DNA of 64,000 nt from Rhodopseudomonas pseudopalustris (GTDB lineage Bacteria > Pseudomonadota > Alphaproteobacteria > Rhizobiales > Xanthobacteraceae), in the NCBI RefSeq assembly GCF_900110435.1, contig NZ_FODT01000012.1:102704-166703 (forward strand). The letters are read 5' to 3'. Each line of letters opens with the position of its first letter. Within the stretch, counting starts at the first letter, position 1. The notes below the pieces were generated by a model. It saw only the letters and a list, made by a program, of their open reading frames with translations, ran no database searches and was not told the origin of the DNA. Made by a program: the position numbers and the translations under genes. Positions 14,399 through 23,347 of this stretch are shown here, one piece after another.

Positions 14399-16636
14399 AT
14401 GTCTCTTCTCGACGGTGACGCGGTGGCGCCGATCAACTTGACGAACAACGTGCCGGACGACAACGAGCCGGAGGCGGATGCACGCGGCGAAGAGAAGACG
14501 CCAGCCGAGAGCGAACGCGCGCTGGTCAACAAGATCATAAGGAAGATCAAATCCGACAAGCTGAAGCACGCTCCGGCTTTCAAGCGGATGAGGCACGCTA
14601 TGTTCGTCGCGATGTGGGGCCGCGACGAAAATTGGAGCGAGGATAATTACAAAGCGAACATCGCCGGGCGCCACGTTAAGCAGAAGACGGCGACGCTCTA
14701 CGCGAAGAACCCGAAGGCGACCGCGCGCCGCGCCGAGCGGTTGGAGTTTGCGCTGTGGGATGAGACGCCCGACACGCTCGCGCAGGCTGTGCAAGTCATG
14801 CAGCAGAGCGCGATCGCCGAGCAGATGCACGCGCAGGCGCAACAGCAACTCGTCGCCGCAGCGGTGCAAGACCCGCTCGGCGCGGCGGTGATGATGGGTC
14901 ACAACGGCGGTCCGCCGCTGGAGCCCTACCAGCCGCCGCCGGAAGCGATGGCGGCGAGCGCCTTGCTGGAGGACTTCCAACAGGGGTTGGAGCGGCGGAA
15001 ACAGCTCGACAAAATCGGCAAGACGCTGGAGATCCTCTACGCGAAGGCGCTCAAGGAGCAGAAGCCGGTCGACTTCAAGACCGGCGCCAAGCAGCTCGTG
15101 CGGCGGACATGCACGACGGGCGTTGGTTACGTCGAGCTGGGGTTTCAGCGGGAATACGGCCCGCGCCCGGGTATCGTCGAGAGGCTCGCTGACGCGCGGG
15201 CGCGCCTCGGCCATCTGCGCACGCTCGCCGAGCGCGCGGCTGAAGGCGAGATCGAGAGCGCAGACGCGGAGATGGCCGAGCTGGAGGCGTCAGTCGCGGC
15301 GCTCCAGAGCGAGCCCGAGATCGTCATGCGCGAGGGCCTGATCTTCGACTACCCGCGCTCGACGAAGGTGATCCCCGACCAGCTCTGCAAAACCCTGACA
15401 GGCTTCATCGGCGCGCGCCACCTCACGCTCGAGTACGACTACACCGTCGACGAGGTCCGCGAGCTGTTCGACGTCGATTTGAAGAAGTTCGCCCCGTACA
15501 CGGCCGACGGCAAGGCCTACCGGGAGGCTGTCGGCGTGGTGTTCGACGAGGACGGCGGCGACATGACGCCTGGCCCGTCCGACGGCCTCGTTCGTGTGTG
15601 GAAGCACTACGACAAGCCGAGCGGGTTGGTCTATTTCGTGGCGGACGGCCACGACGCGTTCTTGCGCGAGCCGGCAGCGCCGGACGTGTATGTTGAAGAC
15701 TTCTGGCCGGTGTTTGCTTTGACCTTCAACGCGGTCGAGAGTGAGGACGAACTTTTCCCGCCGTCGGACGTGCACCTGCTGAGCGACATGCAGAATGAGC
15801 ACAACAGGTCGCGGCAGGGCAAACGCGAGCACCGGGAAGCTCGGCGGCCACGCTGGGTTTTCCCGAACGGCGTGTTCGAGGAAGAAGACGTCAAAAAGAT
15901 TTCGAAAATGAAACCTTACGACGCGATCGGGCTCAACATGGACCCCGGCACCGATATCTCAAAGGTGCTGCAGGCTATGCCAGTGCCCGGCGTCGACCCG
16001 AACCTCTACGACACGGGGGAGAGCTTCGGTGACGCCCAGCTCGTCGTCGGCGCTCAGGAAGCCCAGCTTGGCGGCGTGTCGAGTTCGAGCGCTACCGAGG
16101 CGGCGATCGCCGCCGGCAGCACCAGCACGGCCGACAGCTCCAGCGTGGACGACCTTGACGGCTTCATGTCCACCCTGGCCCGCGCGGCCGGGCAGATACT
16201 GCTCCGCGAAATGTCAGAAGAGCAGGTAAAGCAGATCGTCGGCCCGGGTGCGGTCTGGCCGCAGATGTCGCTCGCTGACATTGCCGGCGAAATCTATCTT
16301 GAGATCGAGGCCGGCTCGATGGGCAAGCCGAACCAGGCAATCGAGATCAAGAACTGGAGGGAGATACTGCCGCTGCTGATCCAGATGGGTTCGATCAAGC
16401 CGTATTGGCTCGCGAAGGAAACGTTGCGCCGCCTCGATGACCGCATGGATCTGACCGAGGCGCTCGTTGAAGGTATGCCGTCGATAGCGGCCCTCAACCA
16501 GAACGCGCAGCCCAGCGCAGCCGGCGCGGTAAACGACCCGAGCGCGCAGGGCGCGGCGGGGGCTAGCAACGCGCCGAAGGGGCCGTCGGAAGTCCAACCG
16601 GGCAGTGAGGCGCCAATGGGCAATAACCGCGTGTGA
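14399..16636 (+). CDS. Portal protein, podovirus type
   Basis: This 745-residue protein follows terL and precedes the scaffold and capsid genes, where the portal is expected; the length is typical for P22/podovirus-like portals. It contains a mixed-charge N-terminus, the sentence-like motif GHNGGPPLEPYQ near residue 168 and a coiled-coil region (about 255-305, ERLADARARLGHLRTLAER). A core follows with KVIPDQLCKTLTGF and HLLSDMQNEHNRSRQGKREH, the latter like the portal helix region. Twelve copies form the ring through which DNA passes. The end is Ala/Gly/Pro-rich and probably disordered. Confidence 0.85.
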   Translation: MSLLDGDAVAPINLTNNVPDDNEPEADARGEEKTPAESERALVNKIIRKIKSDKLKHAPAFKRMRHAMFVAMWGRDENWSEDNYKANIAGRHVKQKTATLYAKNPKATARRAERLEFALWDETPDTLAQAVQVMQQSAIAEQMHAQAQQQLVAAAVQDPLGAAVMMGHNGGPPLEPYQPPPEAMAASALLEDFQQGLERRKQLDKIGKTLEILYAKALKEQKPVDFKTGAKQLVRRTCTTGVGYVELGFQREYGPRPGIVERLADARARLGHLRTLAERAAEGEIESADAEMAELEASVAALQSEPEIVMREGLIFDYPRSTKVIPDQLCKTLTGFIGARHLTLEYDYTVDEVRELFDVDLKKFAPYTADGKAYREAVGVVFDEDGGDMTPGPSDGLVRVWKHYDKPSGLVYFVADGHDAFLREPAAPDVYVEDFWPVFALTFNAVESEDELFPPSDVHLLSDMQNEHNRSRQGKREHREARRPRWVFPNGVFEEEDVKKISKMKPYDAIGLNMDPGTDISKVLQAMPVPGVDPNLYDTGESFGDAQLVVGAQEAQLGGVSSSSATEAAIAAGSTSTADSSSVDDLDGFMSTLARAAGQILLREMSEEQVKQIVGPGAVWPQMSLADIAGEIYLEIEAGSMGKPNQAIEIKNWREILPLLIQMGSIKPYWLAKETLRRLDDRMDLTEALVEGMPSIAALNQNAQPSAAGAVNDPSAQGAAGASNAPKGPSEVQPGSEAPMGNNRV

Positions 16637-16641
16637 TCTGT

Positions 16642-16701
16642 TTGTATTCAATGACTTGATACAACGCGGTCAATGGGATACGTTTTGCTGCACCAAACCG
16701 T
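16642..16701 (+). promoter_or_regulatory. Operator-like inverted repeat and promoter-like sequence before scaffold gene
   Basis: TTGTATTCAA (16642-16651) and TTGATACAA (16656-16664) form an imperfect inverted repeat around TGAC. TTGATA (16656-16661) with a 17-nt spacer to TACGTT could be a sigma-70-type promoter. The site splits the head operon between portal and scaffold, so high expression of scaffold and coat could start here. Confidence 0.4.
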
Positions 16702-16711
16702 AGAGGGGTTT

Positions 16712-17704
16712 ATGAAAATCTCGAATTTGACGGACGACGTTGAAGAGCCGGGCTCGTCCGACGGCCAAACCCTGGACGCCTCGACCAACCCGCCCGAGGG
16801 CGGCGAGGGCGAAATCGCGACCTCGTCCAACGCGACCGACGAAGACGCTGGCCTTCTCGATGTTGTCCGTGACGTGGTCAACGATCGTGAAGTGTCAGCC
16901 GATGCGGCCTCGTCAGCCGAAGTCAACGAAGCCGGGGAAGACACCGGCGCACCTGCTACCACTGAACCGGACGATTATTCCGACGTCCCGTTCAACAAGC
17001 ACCCACGTTTTCAAGCGCTGATCGCCGAGAAGAATTCGCTTCGGGAAGATGCTGTCCGTTATCGCAACGTGCAGAGCTATCTCGACACGAACAACCTCTC
17101 GGCGGACGAAGCCGCCAACGCCCTTGCCGCCTTCGCTCGTGCGAAGGTGGACCCGGCAGGCGCATTCGCGGAGCTGAAGCCGTGGTTGCAGGATCTGCTT
17201 GTCGCGGCCGGAGAAATCCTGCCGGACGATCTGCGTCAGCGTGTCGAAAAGGGTGAGTTAACCCACGATACGGCGATGGAGATCAGTCGCGAGCGTGCGA
17301 AGTCGAAGTCGCACGAGAGCCGGCAGAGCTTCGATCAGCAGCGGCAACAGAGGGACCAGGACGCCCAGCGCGTTCGAGACCTGACCGGCGCCGCCGACAC
17401 GTGGGAAGCGGACCGCGCCGCCAAAGACCCGAACTTCGCTGCAAAAAAGCCCGCGCTTTTCCGGGAACTGGCATTTCTTCAGATGGCAGAAGGCAAGCCG
17501 AGGGACGCAGCCGGCGTCAAGGCCCAGCTCAAAAAGGCCTATGACGCCGTCAATTCAACGTTCGTCCTCCCGGCCGCCGCGCAGCAGTCGCAGAAGAGAC
17601 CAGCCACGCGTCCCGTAACGGGCGGGGTCAAGGCAGGCACTGTTCGCGAGGCGCCGAAGTCAACGCTCGACATTGTTCGAGCTAATCGGCGCGTCACGAA
17701 CTAA
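16712..17704 (+). CDS. Scaffolding protein
   Basis: I use ATG 16712, which has GAGGGG about 6 nt upstream, in preference to the ATG at 16673. The 330-residue product is very acidic at the N-terminus (TDDVEEPGSSDG, TDEDAGLLDVVRDVV), with NKHPRFQALIAEKNSLRED and a long helical charged middle (SRERAKSKSHESRQSFDQQR) and a basic, Pro-containing end (RPATRPVTGG). Low complexity, acidic start and place between portal and coat are typical of podovirus scaffolds, whose C-terminus binds the coat protein. Sequence identity to known scaffolds is not claimed. Confidence 0.75.
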   Translation: MKISNLTDDVEEPGSSDGQTLDASTNPPEGGEGEIATSSNATDEDAGLLDVVRDVVNDREVSADAASSAEVNEAGEDTGAPATTEPDDYSDVPFNKHPRFQALIAEKNSLREDAVRYRNVQSYLDTNNLSADEAANALAAFARAKVDPAGAFAELKPWLQDLLVAAGEILPDDLRQRVEKGELTHDTAMEISRERAKSKSHESRQSFDQQRQQRDQDAQRVRDLTGAADTWEADRAAKDPNFAAKKPALFRELAFLQMAEGKPRDAAGVKAQLKKAYDAVNSTFVLPAAAQQSQKRPATRPVTGGVKAGTVREAPKSTLDIVRANRRVTN

Positions 17705-17721
17705 ATCAGGGTCACGGACCA

Positions 17722-18801
17722 ATGGCGTTTACCGCGGAAGAAATCGCGAACATCAACAATGCTACGCTCGAAGCCTTTATCGATAAGGGCAAGGTTTGGG
17801 TGCAGAACGTCGCGAACAAGCCGATGCTGCAGGCATTCAATGCTGCAGCCGGCAAATTCTCGGGCGGCAAGGACTACGTGAGCTTTGGCGTCAAGTCGGG
17901 CCAGGGCGGCGGTTCGCTTTCTGGCTACACCGGCGACGACCAGCTCAGCTACTACAATCCGGTCGGCATCAAGCGGGCGAAATTCCCGTGGAAAGAGCAC
18001 TTCATCGGCCAGCAGGTGACGCATACCGAGCTGAAGATCGACGGCATCGATATCGTCGAGGACGACGGCGAAGTGTCGACGAGCCCGATGGATGGCCGCG
18101 AGGATCACGCGCTCGCCAACCTTCTCGACGAGAAGAACGAAACGCTCGGCGAGGACTTCGCGTTCAGCTTCGATCGTCTGTTGCACAGCGACGGCTCGAC
18201 CGACGCGAAAGCCTTCGCCGGCATTCAGTCGATCATCCTCGACGTGCCCGCCGCCGGCATGACCGGCAGTCTGTCGCGCGTCGCCAACCCGTACTGGCGC
18301 AACCGGGCGGCGACCGTCGTGAACGGGCTGGCCGGCGGGCAGGACGCGATCACGTCGGCAACGGCCAACGGTGGGGCTCTGATCGAGTTCCTGGAGAAAG
18401 AATGGCTGTTGCTCTCGAAGTACCGCAAGGGCTCGACGCGCTACAAGCTGTTCGCCGGCTCGGATTTCATCGCGGCGTACCGCAAGGAAATGCGCGCCAA
18501 CGGCTACTACACCACGAACGGGCTCGGCGGAAAGGTCGACGGAAGCCAAGGCGCGGTGGAATGGAAGCAGATCCCGATCGAGTGGGACCCGACGCTCGAC
18601 GATATCGGCCTGTCGAAGCGCATGTATGTCCTCGACATGGGGCGCACCGGTTTGCGGCTGCTCTACCTGAACGGCAAGCGCATGAGCAAGCACAAGCCGG
18701 CCCGGCCGTATGACCGCATGGTGATGTACAACGGCATTTCTACGACCTGCGTGCTGATCGCCAAGCAGCTCAACACGTCCGCGGTGTACGATATCAAGTA
18801 A
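17722..18801 (+). CDS. Major capsid protein
   Basis: The 359-residue protein lies directly after the scaffold gene, as major coat proteins do. It begins MAFTAEEIANINNATLEAFI and contains FPWKEHFIGQQVTHTELKIDG and EDHALANLLDEKNETLGED. The end has LRLLYLNGKRMSKHKPARPYDR, which I recognise from podovirus-like HK97-fold coat proteins in alphaproteobacterial phages. It should form the icosahedral shell. Codon use appears strongly biased to C- and G-ending codons, consistent with high expression. Confidence 0.8.
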   Translation: MAFTAEEIANINNATLEAFIDKGKVWVQNVANKPMLQAFNAAAGKFSGGKDYVSFGVKSGQGGGSLSGYTGDDQLSYYNPVGIKRAKFPWKEHFIGQQVTHTELKIDGIDIVEDDGEVSTSPMDGREDHALANLLDEKNETLGEDFAFSFDRLLHSDGSTDAKAFAGIQSIILDVPAAGMTGSLSRVANPYWRNRAATVVNGLAGGQDAITSATANGGALIEFLEKEWLLLSKYRKGSTRYKLFAGSDFIAAYRKEMRANGYYTTNGLGGKVDGSQGAVEWKQIPIEWDPTLDDIGLSKRMYVLDMGRTGLRLLYLNGKRMSKHKPARPYDRMVMYNGISTTCVLIAKQLNTSAVYDIK

Positions 18802-18871
18802 GACAGCGTGATACGGCGGGCGCCGGTGCGCCCGTCGATACGCGTCCCTCTCAAATCAAGGATCACCAGCT

Positions 18872-19537
18872 ATGCCGTCTAACCGATCGTCTTCGAACGC
18901 GATGGTGCTCGCGAGCGCTGTCGCCAACAACGCCACCGTCGATATCGGCTACCCGGCCGGAACGTCGCAGAACAACTACAACGCCGGCAACGCCGGCTCC
19001 GGTCATTACGTCATGTTGAACGACAACGACAAGATCGCTGCCGGCGCGGGCGTCGCGTTTTCGTTCGGCGCCGCGGCCATCACGATCACCAACCAGAGCG
19101 GCTACACCTGGCCCGCCGGAACGCGGCTGGCGGTGAACGCCGACCAGCAGGACGGCAATCAGGTGATCTTCCTGCAATTCCCGCTCAAGCTCGCGAAAGT
19201 CGCTAACGGCGACGTCGTCACGGAAATGCGCCCGGGCGTATTCGGCGCACTCGAATACGCCGAGTTCGTCACGACCGACCCCGTAACGACGGCGGGGAAG
19301 GCTGCGTCGCTCAACCTGGAGATCGACACGACTGACGTGACCGGCGGCGTCGTCGCGCTGACGTCGGCCGCCGCTACGCCGCTGGGCAAGGTCATCGCCG
19401 GCTCGGCGATCACCGGCAACAACAAGCTGACGCCGGCGAGCAAGCTGTCGCTCAAGGCGTCGGGTGTGACCGCCTTCGCCGAAGGTGAGGGCGTGCTGTT
19501 CGTCCGTGTCCGTCTCAATCAGGACTTCAACTACTAA
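18872..19537 (+). CDS. Putative head decoration or head-fibre protein
   Basis: This 221-residue protein is rich in small residues, Thr and Asn (NNATVDIGYPAGTSQNNYN, ITITNQSGYTWPAGTRLAV), suggesting an all-beta structural protein. It follows the coat gene by 70 bases, the usual place for decoration proteins. I do not recognise a named family. Its ATG at 18872 follows AAGGATCACC, a moderate ribosome-binding site. Confidence 0.6.
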   Translation: MPSNRSSSNAMVLASAVANNATVDIGYPAGTSQNNYNAGNAGSGHYVMLNDNDKIAAGAGVAFSFGAAAITITNQSGYTWPAGTRLAVNADQQDGNQVIFLQFPLKLAKVANGDVVTEMRPGVFGALEYAEFVTTDPVTTAGKAASLNLEIDTTDVTGGVVALTSAAATPLGKVIAGSAITGNNKLTPASKLSLKASGVTAFAEGEGVLFVRVRLNQDFNY

Positions 19538-19602
19538 CCGCGACAGCGGGGCTTCGGCCCCGCTACTCACTTCACCGCGCCCAAACCTTCGGAGGCTTCG
19601 AT

Positions 19603-20100
19603 ATGGAAACCGCAAATATTCTGCTGTCGATCGGCGGCGACGACGGCAACACGGTCATGAAATGGGGCGTCACCGCCGCGGAGATCGCGGTGCTCCGCGC
19701 TATCCACGGGGAGGCGGCCGTCAACGATGTTGAGCCGACCGGCGAGACCGATCGCACACACCGGCAGGAACGCGAGCGTCTTATCGGCATTTACGGCCGG
19801 GCGCGCTTCGCCGATGACAAGCCGGTTGTCGACAACCTATTTCCCGGCGTCGCGGCGCGCGTGTTCGAGCGCCTCGACGAGCTGGATCTGGACGAGAGCT
19901 TCTTCAAGCCGACCAGCCGGGCGAAGCCCCGCGCAGAGCCGGCCGAAGTCGTGCCCGATAAAGCGCAGGGGCGACGAAGCAAGAAGGCGCCGCAGCCGGC
20001 AAAGGCGCAACCCGCGACGCAGGGGGAAAGCGGCGGCGAGGCCGACGATGGTGACGACGGGATCGGTGACATGGACGACGGTCAAGGCATCATGGACTGA
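19603..20100 (+). CDS. Structural hypothetical protein with acidic tail, 165 aa
   Basis: The N-terminal 100 residues (MKWGVTAAEIAVLRAIHGEA, then RQERERLIGIYGRARF and NLFPGVAARVFERLDELDLD) look like a compact helical domain. The next 65 are Pro/Ala/Lys-rich and end in a run of Asp and Gly (DDGDDGIGDMDDGQG). It has GGAGGCTTCG before ATG 19603. Between head protein and adaptor, it could be a minor head or connector-associated protein. Function is not known to me. Confidence 0.6.
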   Translation: METANILLSIGGDDGNTVMKWGVTAAEIAVLRAIHGEAAVNDVEPTGETDRTHRQERERLIGIYGRARFADDKPVVDNLFPGVAARVFERLDELDLDESFFKPTSRAKPRAEPAEVVPDKAQGRRSKKAPQPAKAQPATQGESGGEADDGDDGIGDMDDGQGIMD

Positions 20101-20111
20101 AGGCCAGAACT

Positions 20112-20819
20112 ATGCGCGACGTCACACTGACGAAACTTCTCGACAAGTTCCGCGTCGAGATAAAGGCATCACCGAGCGCCGCGCATAACGCCGGGGCGCG
20201 CGATCAACAGGTCGCGCTGCTCCAGTCGACGCAGGAATGGTTGTGGGAGGACTTCACATGGCCGCACCTGCGCATCGAGCGTCTATATCAGTTGCAAGCC
20301 GGTCAGCGGTTCTATGACGTCAAGAACGACATGCTGATCGACCGCATTGAGTTGATCGAGGTGAAGGTTGACGGCCGATGGCGCAGGTTGGACGCCGGCA
20401 TCGACGCTGATCACTATGCGGCGCACGACAGCGCGCTCGATCAGCGCGCGTCGCCCGCGCGGCGCTGGCGCATTTACGAAGGCGAGCAGATCGAGATTTG
20501 GCCGGTGCCGGACGCTAACGGCGTGCTGGCTTCGCAAGAGGGCTACATCAAGGTTGGGGGCATCCGCCCGCTGCGCCCGCTCGTGGCCGGCAGCGACCGT
20601 TGCGATATCGACGATCAGTTAATCTATCTGTACGCCGCGGCGAAACACCTCGGGATGACAGAGGCGGGAAAAGTCGCGCTCAACATGGCGAACAAGCGCC
20701 TGGCGAGGCTCAAAGGTGAGCTGACGCCTCGTCGCGAATTCAAGGTGTTCGGGCTCGGCGATATCGCTCAGCCGCGGCGCATGTTCGTCGGGCAATACCG
20801 GCCGCCGAGCAACGCATGA
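20112..20819 (+). CDS. Head-tail adaptor (tail tube A / gp4-like)
   Basis: The 235-residue protein has the podovirus adaptor look: helical start (TKLLDKFRVEIKASPSA), tryptophan-rich WLWEDFTWPHLRIERLYQL, then a beta domain with FYDVKNDMLIDRIELIEVKV and a helical end with DDQLIYLYAAAKHLGM. Adaptors attach to the portal and form the first ring of the short tail. The stop overlaps the next start (ATGA at 20816), so adaptor and tail stabiliser are coupled. Confidence 0.65.
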   Translation: MRDVTLTKLLDKFRVEIKASPSAAHNAGARDQQVALLQSTQEWLWEDFTWPHLRIERLYQLQAGQRFYDVKNDMLIDRIELIEVKVDGRWRRLDAGIDADHYAAHDSALDQRASPARRWRIYEGEQIEIWPVPDANGVLASQEGYIKVGGIRPLRPLVAGSDRCDIDDQLIYLYAAAKHLGMTEAGKVALNMANKRLARLKGELTPRREFKVFGLGDIAQPRRMFVGQYRPPSNA

Positions 20820-22894
20820 GCACGATCTGGCTGCGCGACTTCAAAGGTGGCCTGGACGCTCGGCGTATGCCGGAGGCACTGCCCGGCGGGTTCGCGATCC
20901 GCGCCGTTGACGGCCACATAACCCGCGGTGGCGAGTTCGAGCAGCGCGCCGCTTTCGTCCCGGAGTACACCTTGCCGGCGGGGCAGACCGTCGGCCTGGC
21001 TGTAGGCCGCACGGGGCTCCACGTGTTCGGCCACGCCGCGGCGCCAGCCATGCCGAAGGGTGTGACGTATCAACGCTTGCAGCATCCGGACGGGGCAACA
21101 GCGCTTCACCGGGTCATGTCGGCCGACATGTTCGCCGGCAAGCTATACGTCGTTGCGGAGTATGTTGACGGGTCGCAATACCACTTCTACGACGGCGCTC
21201 GGGTCACAGATTGGCAGGACGGCCGCGCGCGGGCGTCGTTCACGATCGTCGCGGGCGGCATTCAAGCGGCGACGCCCGCAACCGGATCGTTCACGGTGTC
21301 CGGCGGCACGGCCGGCGTCAGCAACCGCCTGTCCGTCGCGATAAACGGTGTCGCGCTGCACGTTGGGTCCGTCCAACACACCGGGGCCAACGCAACAACG
21401 GCAGCGGCCATCGCCGCGGCGATCAACGCGGCGGCCACAAACCCCGATTACACAGCGACGTCGAGCGGGGTCACGGTCCTGATTGCGTCGGCCGCCGCTA
21501 ACACCGTCGCGAACGGCCTCCCGATCACGGTCACAGTTAGCGGCGACGCGACAGTGACGGGTGTCGGCACAATGTCGGGCGGCCAGATCGCGCTCCCGTC
21601 GGCCCTGGTCGATCTGACGGTCAACGGCGTGTCGATCATCGGGGACGCGGTCGACTGGCGCGGCAGCAACGCGGACACCGCGCAGGCCATCGCCGAAGCG
21701 GTCAACAACTACTCTTCGACGCCCGACTACACGGCGACGGCCGTGGGGGCGCGGGTCAATGTCCTGGCCGTGGCGCCGGGTGTCGGATCGAACGGCTACA
21801 CTGTGACGCCGACGCTCGCCCGCGGGCTCGTCGTTTCTCCTTCGTCAGGGATCGTGCTGGCTAACGGCCTGGCCCCGGGGGCAGTGTTCCAGTCGGGCAC
21901 CTTCGCGAAGACAGTCGGCTCGAAAGTGTATGTTACTGGTGGCCCCAGCCTATTCTTCTCTGGCGTCAAGGTTCCGACTGGTTTTCAGACGACCAACACC
22001 GGCGCCGGCTTCATCGATATGTCGACGGAGACGTCCGGCGCGGAGACGCTTCAGGCGCTCGGGAAGTATCTGAATTTCGTCGTTGTGTTCGCGAACCGGG
22101 ATATTCTCGTCTGGTACGTCGACCCTGACCCGTCAAACAACAAGCAGGCTCAAACCCTTAACAACATGGGCACGCGCTTCCCGCGCAGCGTGACGCAATT
22201 CGGCGACAATGATCTGTTCTTCCTCGATGAGAGCGGCGTTCGGTCCCTGCGGTCACGCGACGCGTCGAACGCCGCGTCAACGTCGGATATCGGCATTCCG
22301 GTTGACCCCCTTGTCGTGGCGAAGTTGCAGAGCCTGTCAGAGAAGCAGCGGAGCGAGGTTATCGGCCTGATCGAGCCGTCCGACGGCCGTTTCTGGTTGC
22401 TCTTCCCCGACGAGATTTTCGTTCTGTCATTCTTCACTGGCTCGAAAATCAGCGCGTGGTCGACATACAGGCCCGCCGGCAACGGTGCGCCGTTCAAGAT
22501 CAACGACGCCCAGGTGCTGAAACGGAAAGTGTTCATCCGCTCCGGAGACACGATCTATAGCTACGGCGGGCTCGGCGCGGCGCTTGTTTATGACGACACG
22601 GCCCCGGAGTTGCAGACGCCCTATCTTGACGCGGATGTGCCCGCACGGACGAAAGACTTCACAGCTATCGACGTGGCGTGCGTCGGAGACTGGCGCGTCG
22701 AGGCCGGGCTAGATCCGACGAACCTGCTGGCGTCCGAGAAGATCGCAACCGTTTCGCGCACGACGTACGGCGTTCCGACGATCACTTACCGCGCGGCCTC
22801 AACTCACATCTCGCTTCGGTTCGTCGGCGCCGGGCCGGGCTACAAGAAAGTTGCTGCGGCGGCTATCCGCTTCGCTATTCAGGGGGAGGACTGA
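20816..22894 (+). CDS. Tail stabilisation / tail tubular protein with internal repeats
   Basis: The 692-residue protein starts LRDFKGGLDARRMPEALPGG, a pattern common in podovirus tail stabilisation proteins, with GGEFEQRAAF following. Residues about 150-350 contain two related Ala/Thr/Asn-rich repeats (LSVAINGVALHVGSVQHTGA and LVDLTVNGVSIIGDAVDWRG, each followed by an NP/TP-DYTAT segment). These look like tandem inserted domains exposed on the tail. The C-terminal half (ALGKYLNFVVVFANRDILVW, FGDNDLFFLDESGVRSL) resembles a beta-propeller. The insertion is the oddest part and may be a binding module. Confidence 0.65.
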   Translation: MSTIWLRDFKGGLDARRMPEALPGGFAIRAVDGHITRGGEFEQRAAFVPEYTLPAGQTVGLAVGRTGLHVFGHAAAPAMPKGVTYQRLQHPDGATALHRVMSADMFAGKLYVVAEYVDGSQYHFYDGARVTDWQDGRARASFTIVAGGIQAATPATGSFTVSGGTAGVSNRLSVAINGVALHVGSVQHTGANATTAAAIAAAINAAATNPDYTATSSGVTVLIASAAANTVANGLPITVTVSGDATVTGVGTMSGGQIALPSALVDLTVNGVSIIGDAVDWRGSNADTAQAIAEAVNNYSSTPDYTATAVGARVNVLAVAPGVGSNGYTVTPTLARGLVVSPSSGIVLANGLAPGAVFQSGTFAKTVGSKVYVTGGPSLFFSGVKVPTGFQTTNTGAGFIDMSTETSGAETLQALGKYLNFVVVFANRDILVWYVDPDPSNNKQAQTLNNMGTRFPRSVTQFGDNDLFFLDESGVRSLRSRDASNAASTSDIGIPVDPLVVAKLQSLSEKQRSEVIGLIEPSDGRFWLLFPDEIFVLSFFTGSKISAWSTYRPAGNGAPFKINDAQVLKRKVFIRSGDTIYSYGGLGAALVYDDTAPELQTPYLDADVPARTKDFTAIDVACVGDWRVEAGLDPTNLLASEKIATVSRTTYGVPTITYRAASTHISLRFVGAGPGYKKVAAAAIRFAIQGED

Positions 22895-23347
22895 GTGTTC
22901 GTTAGGCTGCCTCTCGAAGAAGAACTCGGCACGTTTGTCGAGCTGGCGCGAATGGCCATGGCGGAAAGCTATCCGGACGAGCCCTTCAGCGAGCAGGCGG
23001 CGGCTGCGACTTTCAGGCGGTACCTCGACACGGCCGCCCCGACGTTCTTCTTTTGCGATGACCGCGGGAGGGTGGCCGGCGTCCTTCAGGCGACGATATC
23101 GGCGTTTGATTTCTCGGATGGCATTTTCACAACGCTGTGTGGTACGTTCGTGCACCCCGACTATCGCGGCACTCGGGCCGCCGCGCTTCTGATAGCTGAG
23201 TTTTGCCGCTGGAGTGACCGCCTCGGCGCGGTCAAGAGCACCGGCGGCAACGACAACCGGCTGACGACGGAGAGAACCACAAGGCTGCTCGGCCATTTCG
23301 GTTTCGAGCGCGTGGGGGCCTTCGTCACGCGAAAGCGGGGCGCGTGA
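22895..23347 (+). CDS. GNAT-family N-acetyltransferase in the morphogenesis operon
   Basis: GTG 22895 follows a strong ribosome-binding site (GGGGGAGGA) and one base after the previous stop. The 150-residue product has GNAT features: strand and helix pattern with GVLQATIS, the core strand TLCGTFVHPDYRGTRAAALL as the acetyl-CoA-binding loop and helix, then an RLLGHFGFERVGAF end. The canonical Q/RxxGxG/A loop is altered to DYRGTRAA. GNATs transfer an acetyl group from acetyl-CoA to amines or proteins. Its tight place between tail and ejection genes suggests modification of a virion or host protein; the substrate is unknown. Confidence 0.75.
   Translation: MFVRLPLEEELGTFVELARMAMAESYPDEPFSEQAAAATFRRYLDTAAPTFFFCDDRGRVAGVLQATISAFDFSDGIFTTLCGTFVHPDYRGTRAAALLIAEFCRWSDRLGAVKSTGGNDNRLTTERTTRLLGHFGFERVGAFVTRKRGA

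Noticed and set aside
13091..15214. 707-codon leftward open frame across terL and portal
   Set aside because: Arg/His-rich antisense shadow of two well supported phage genes; no ribosome-binding site and no recognisable fold.
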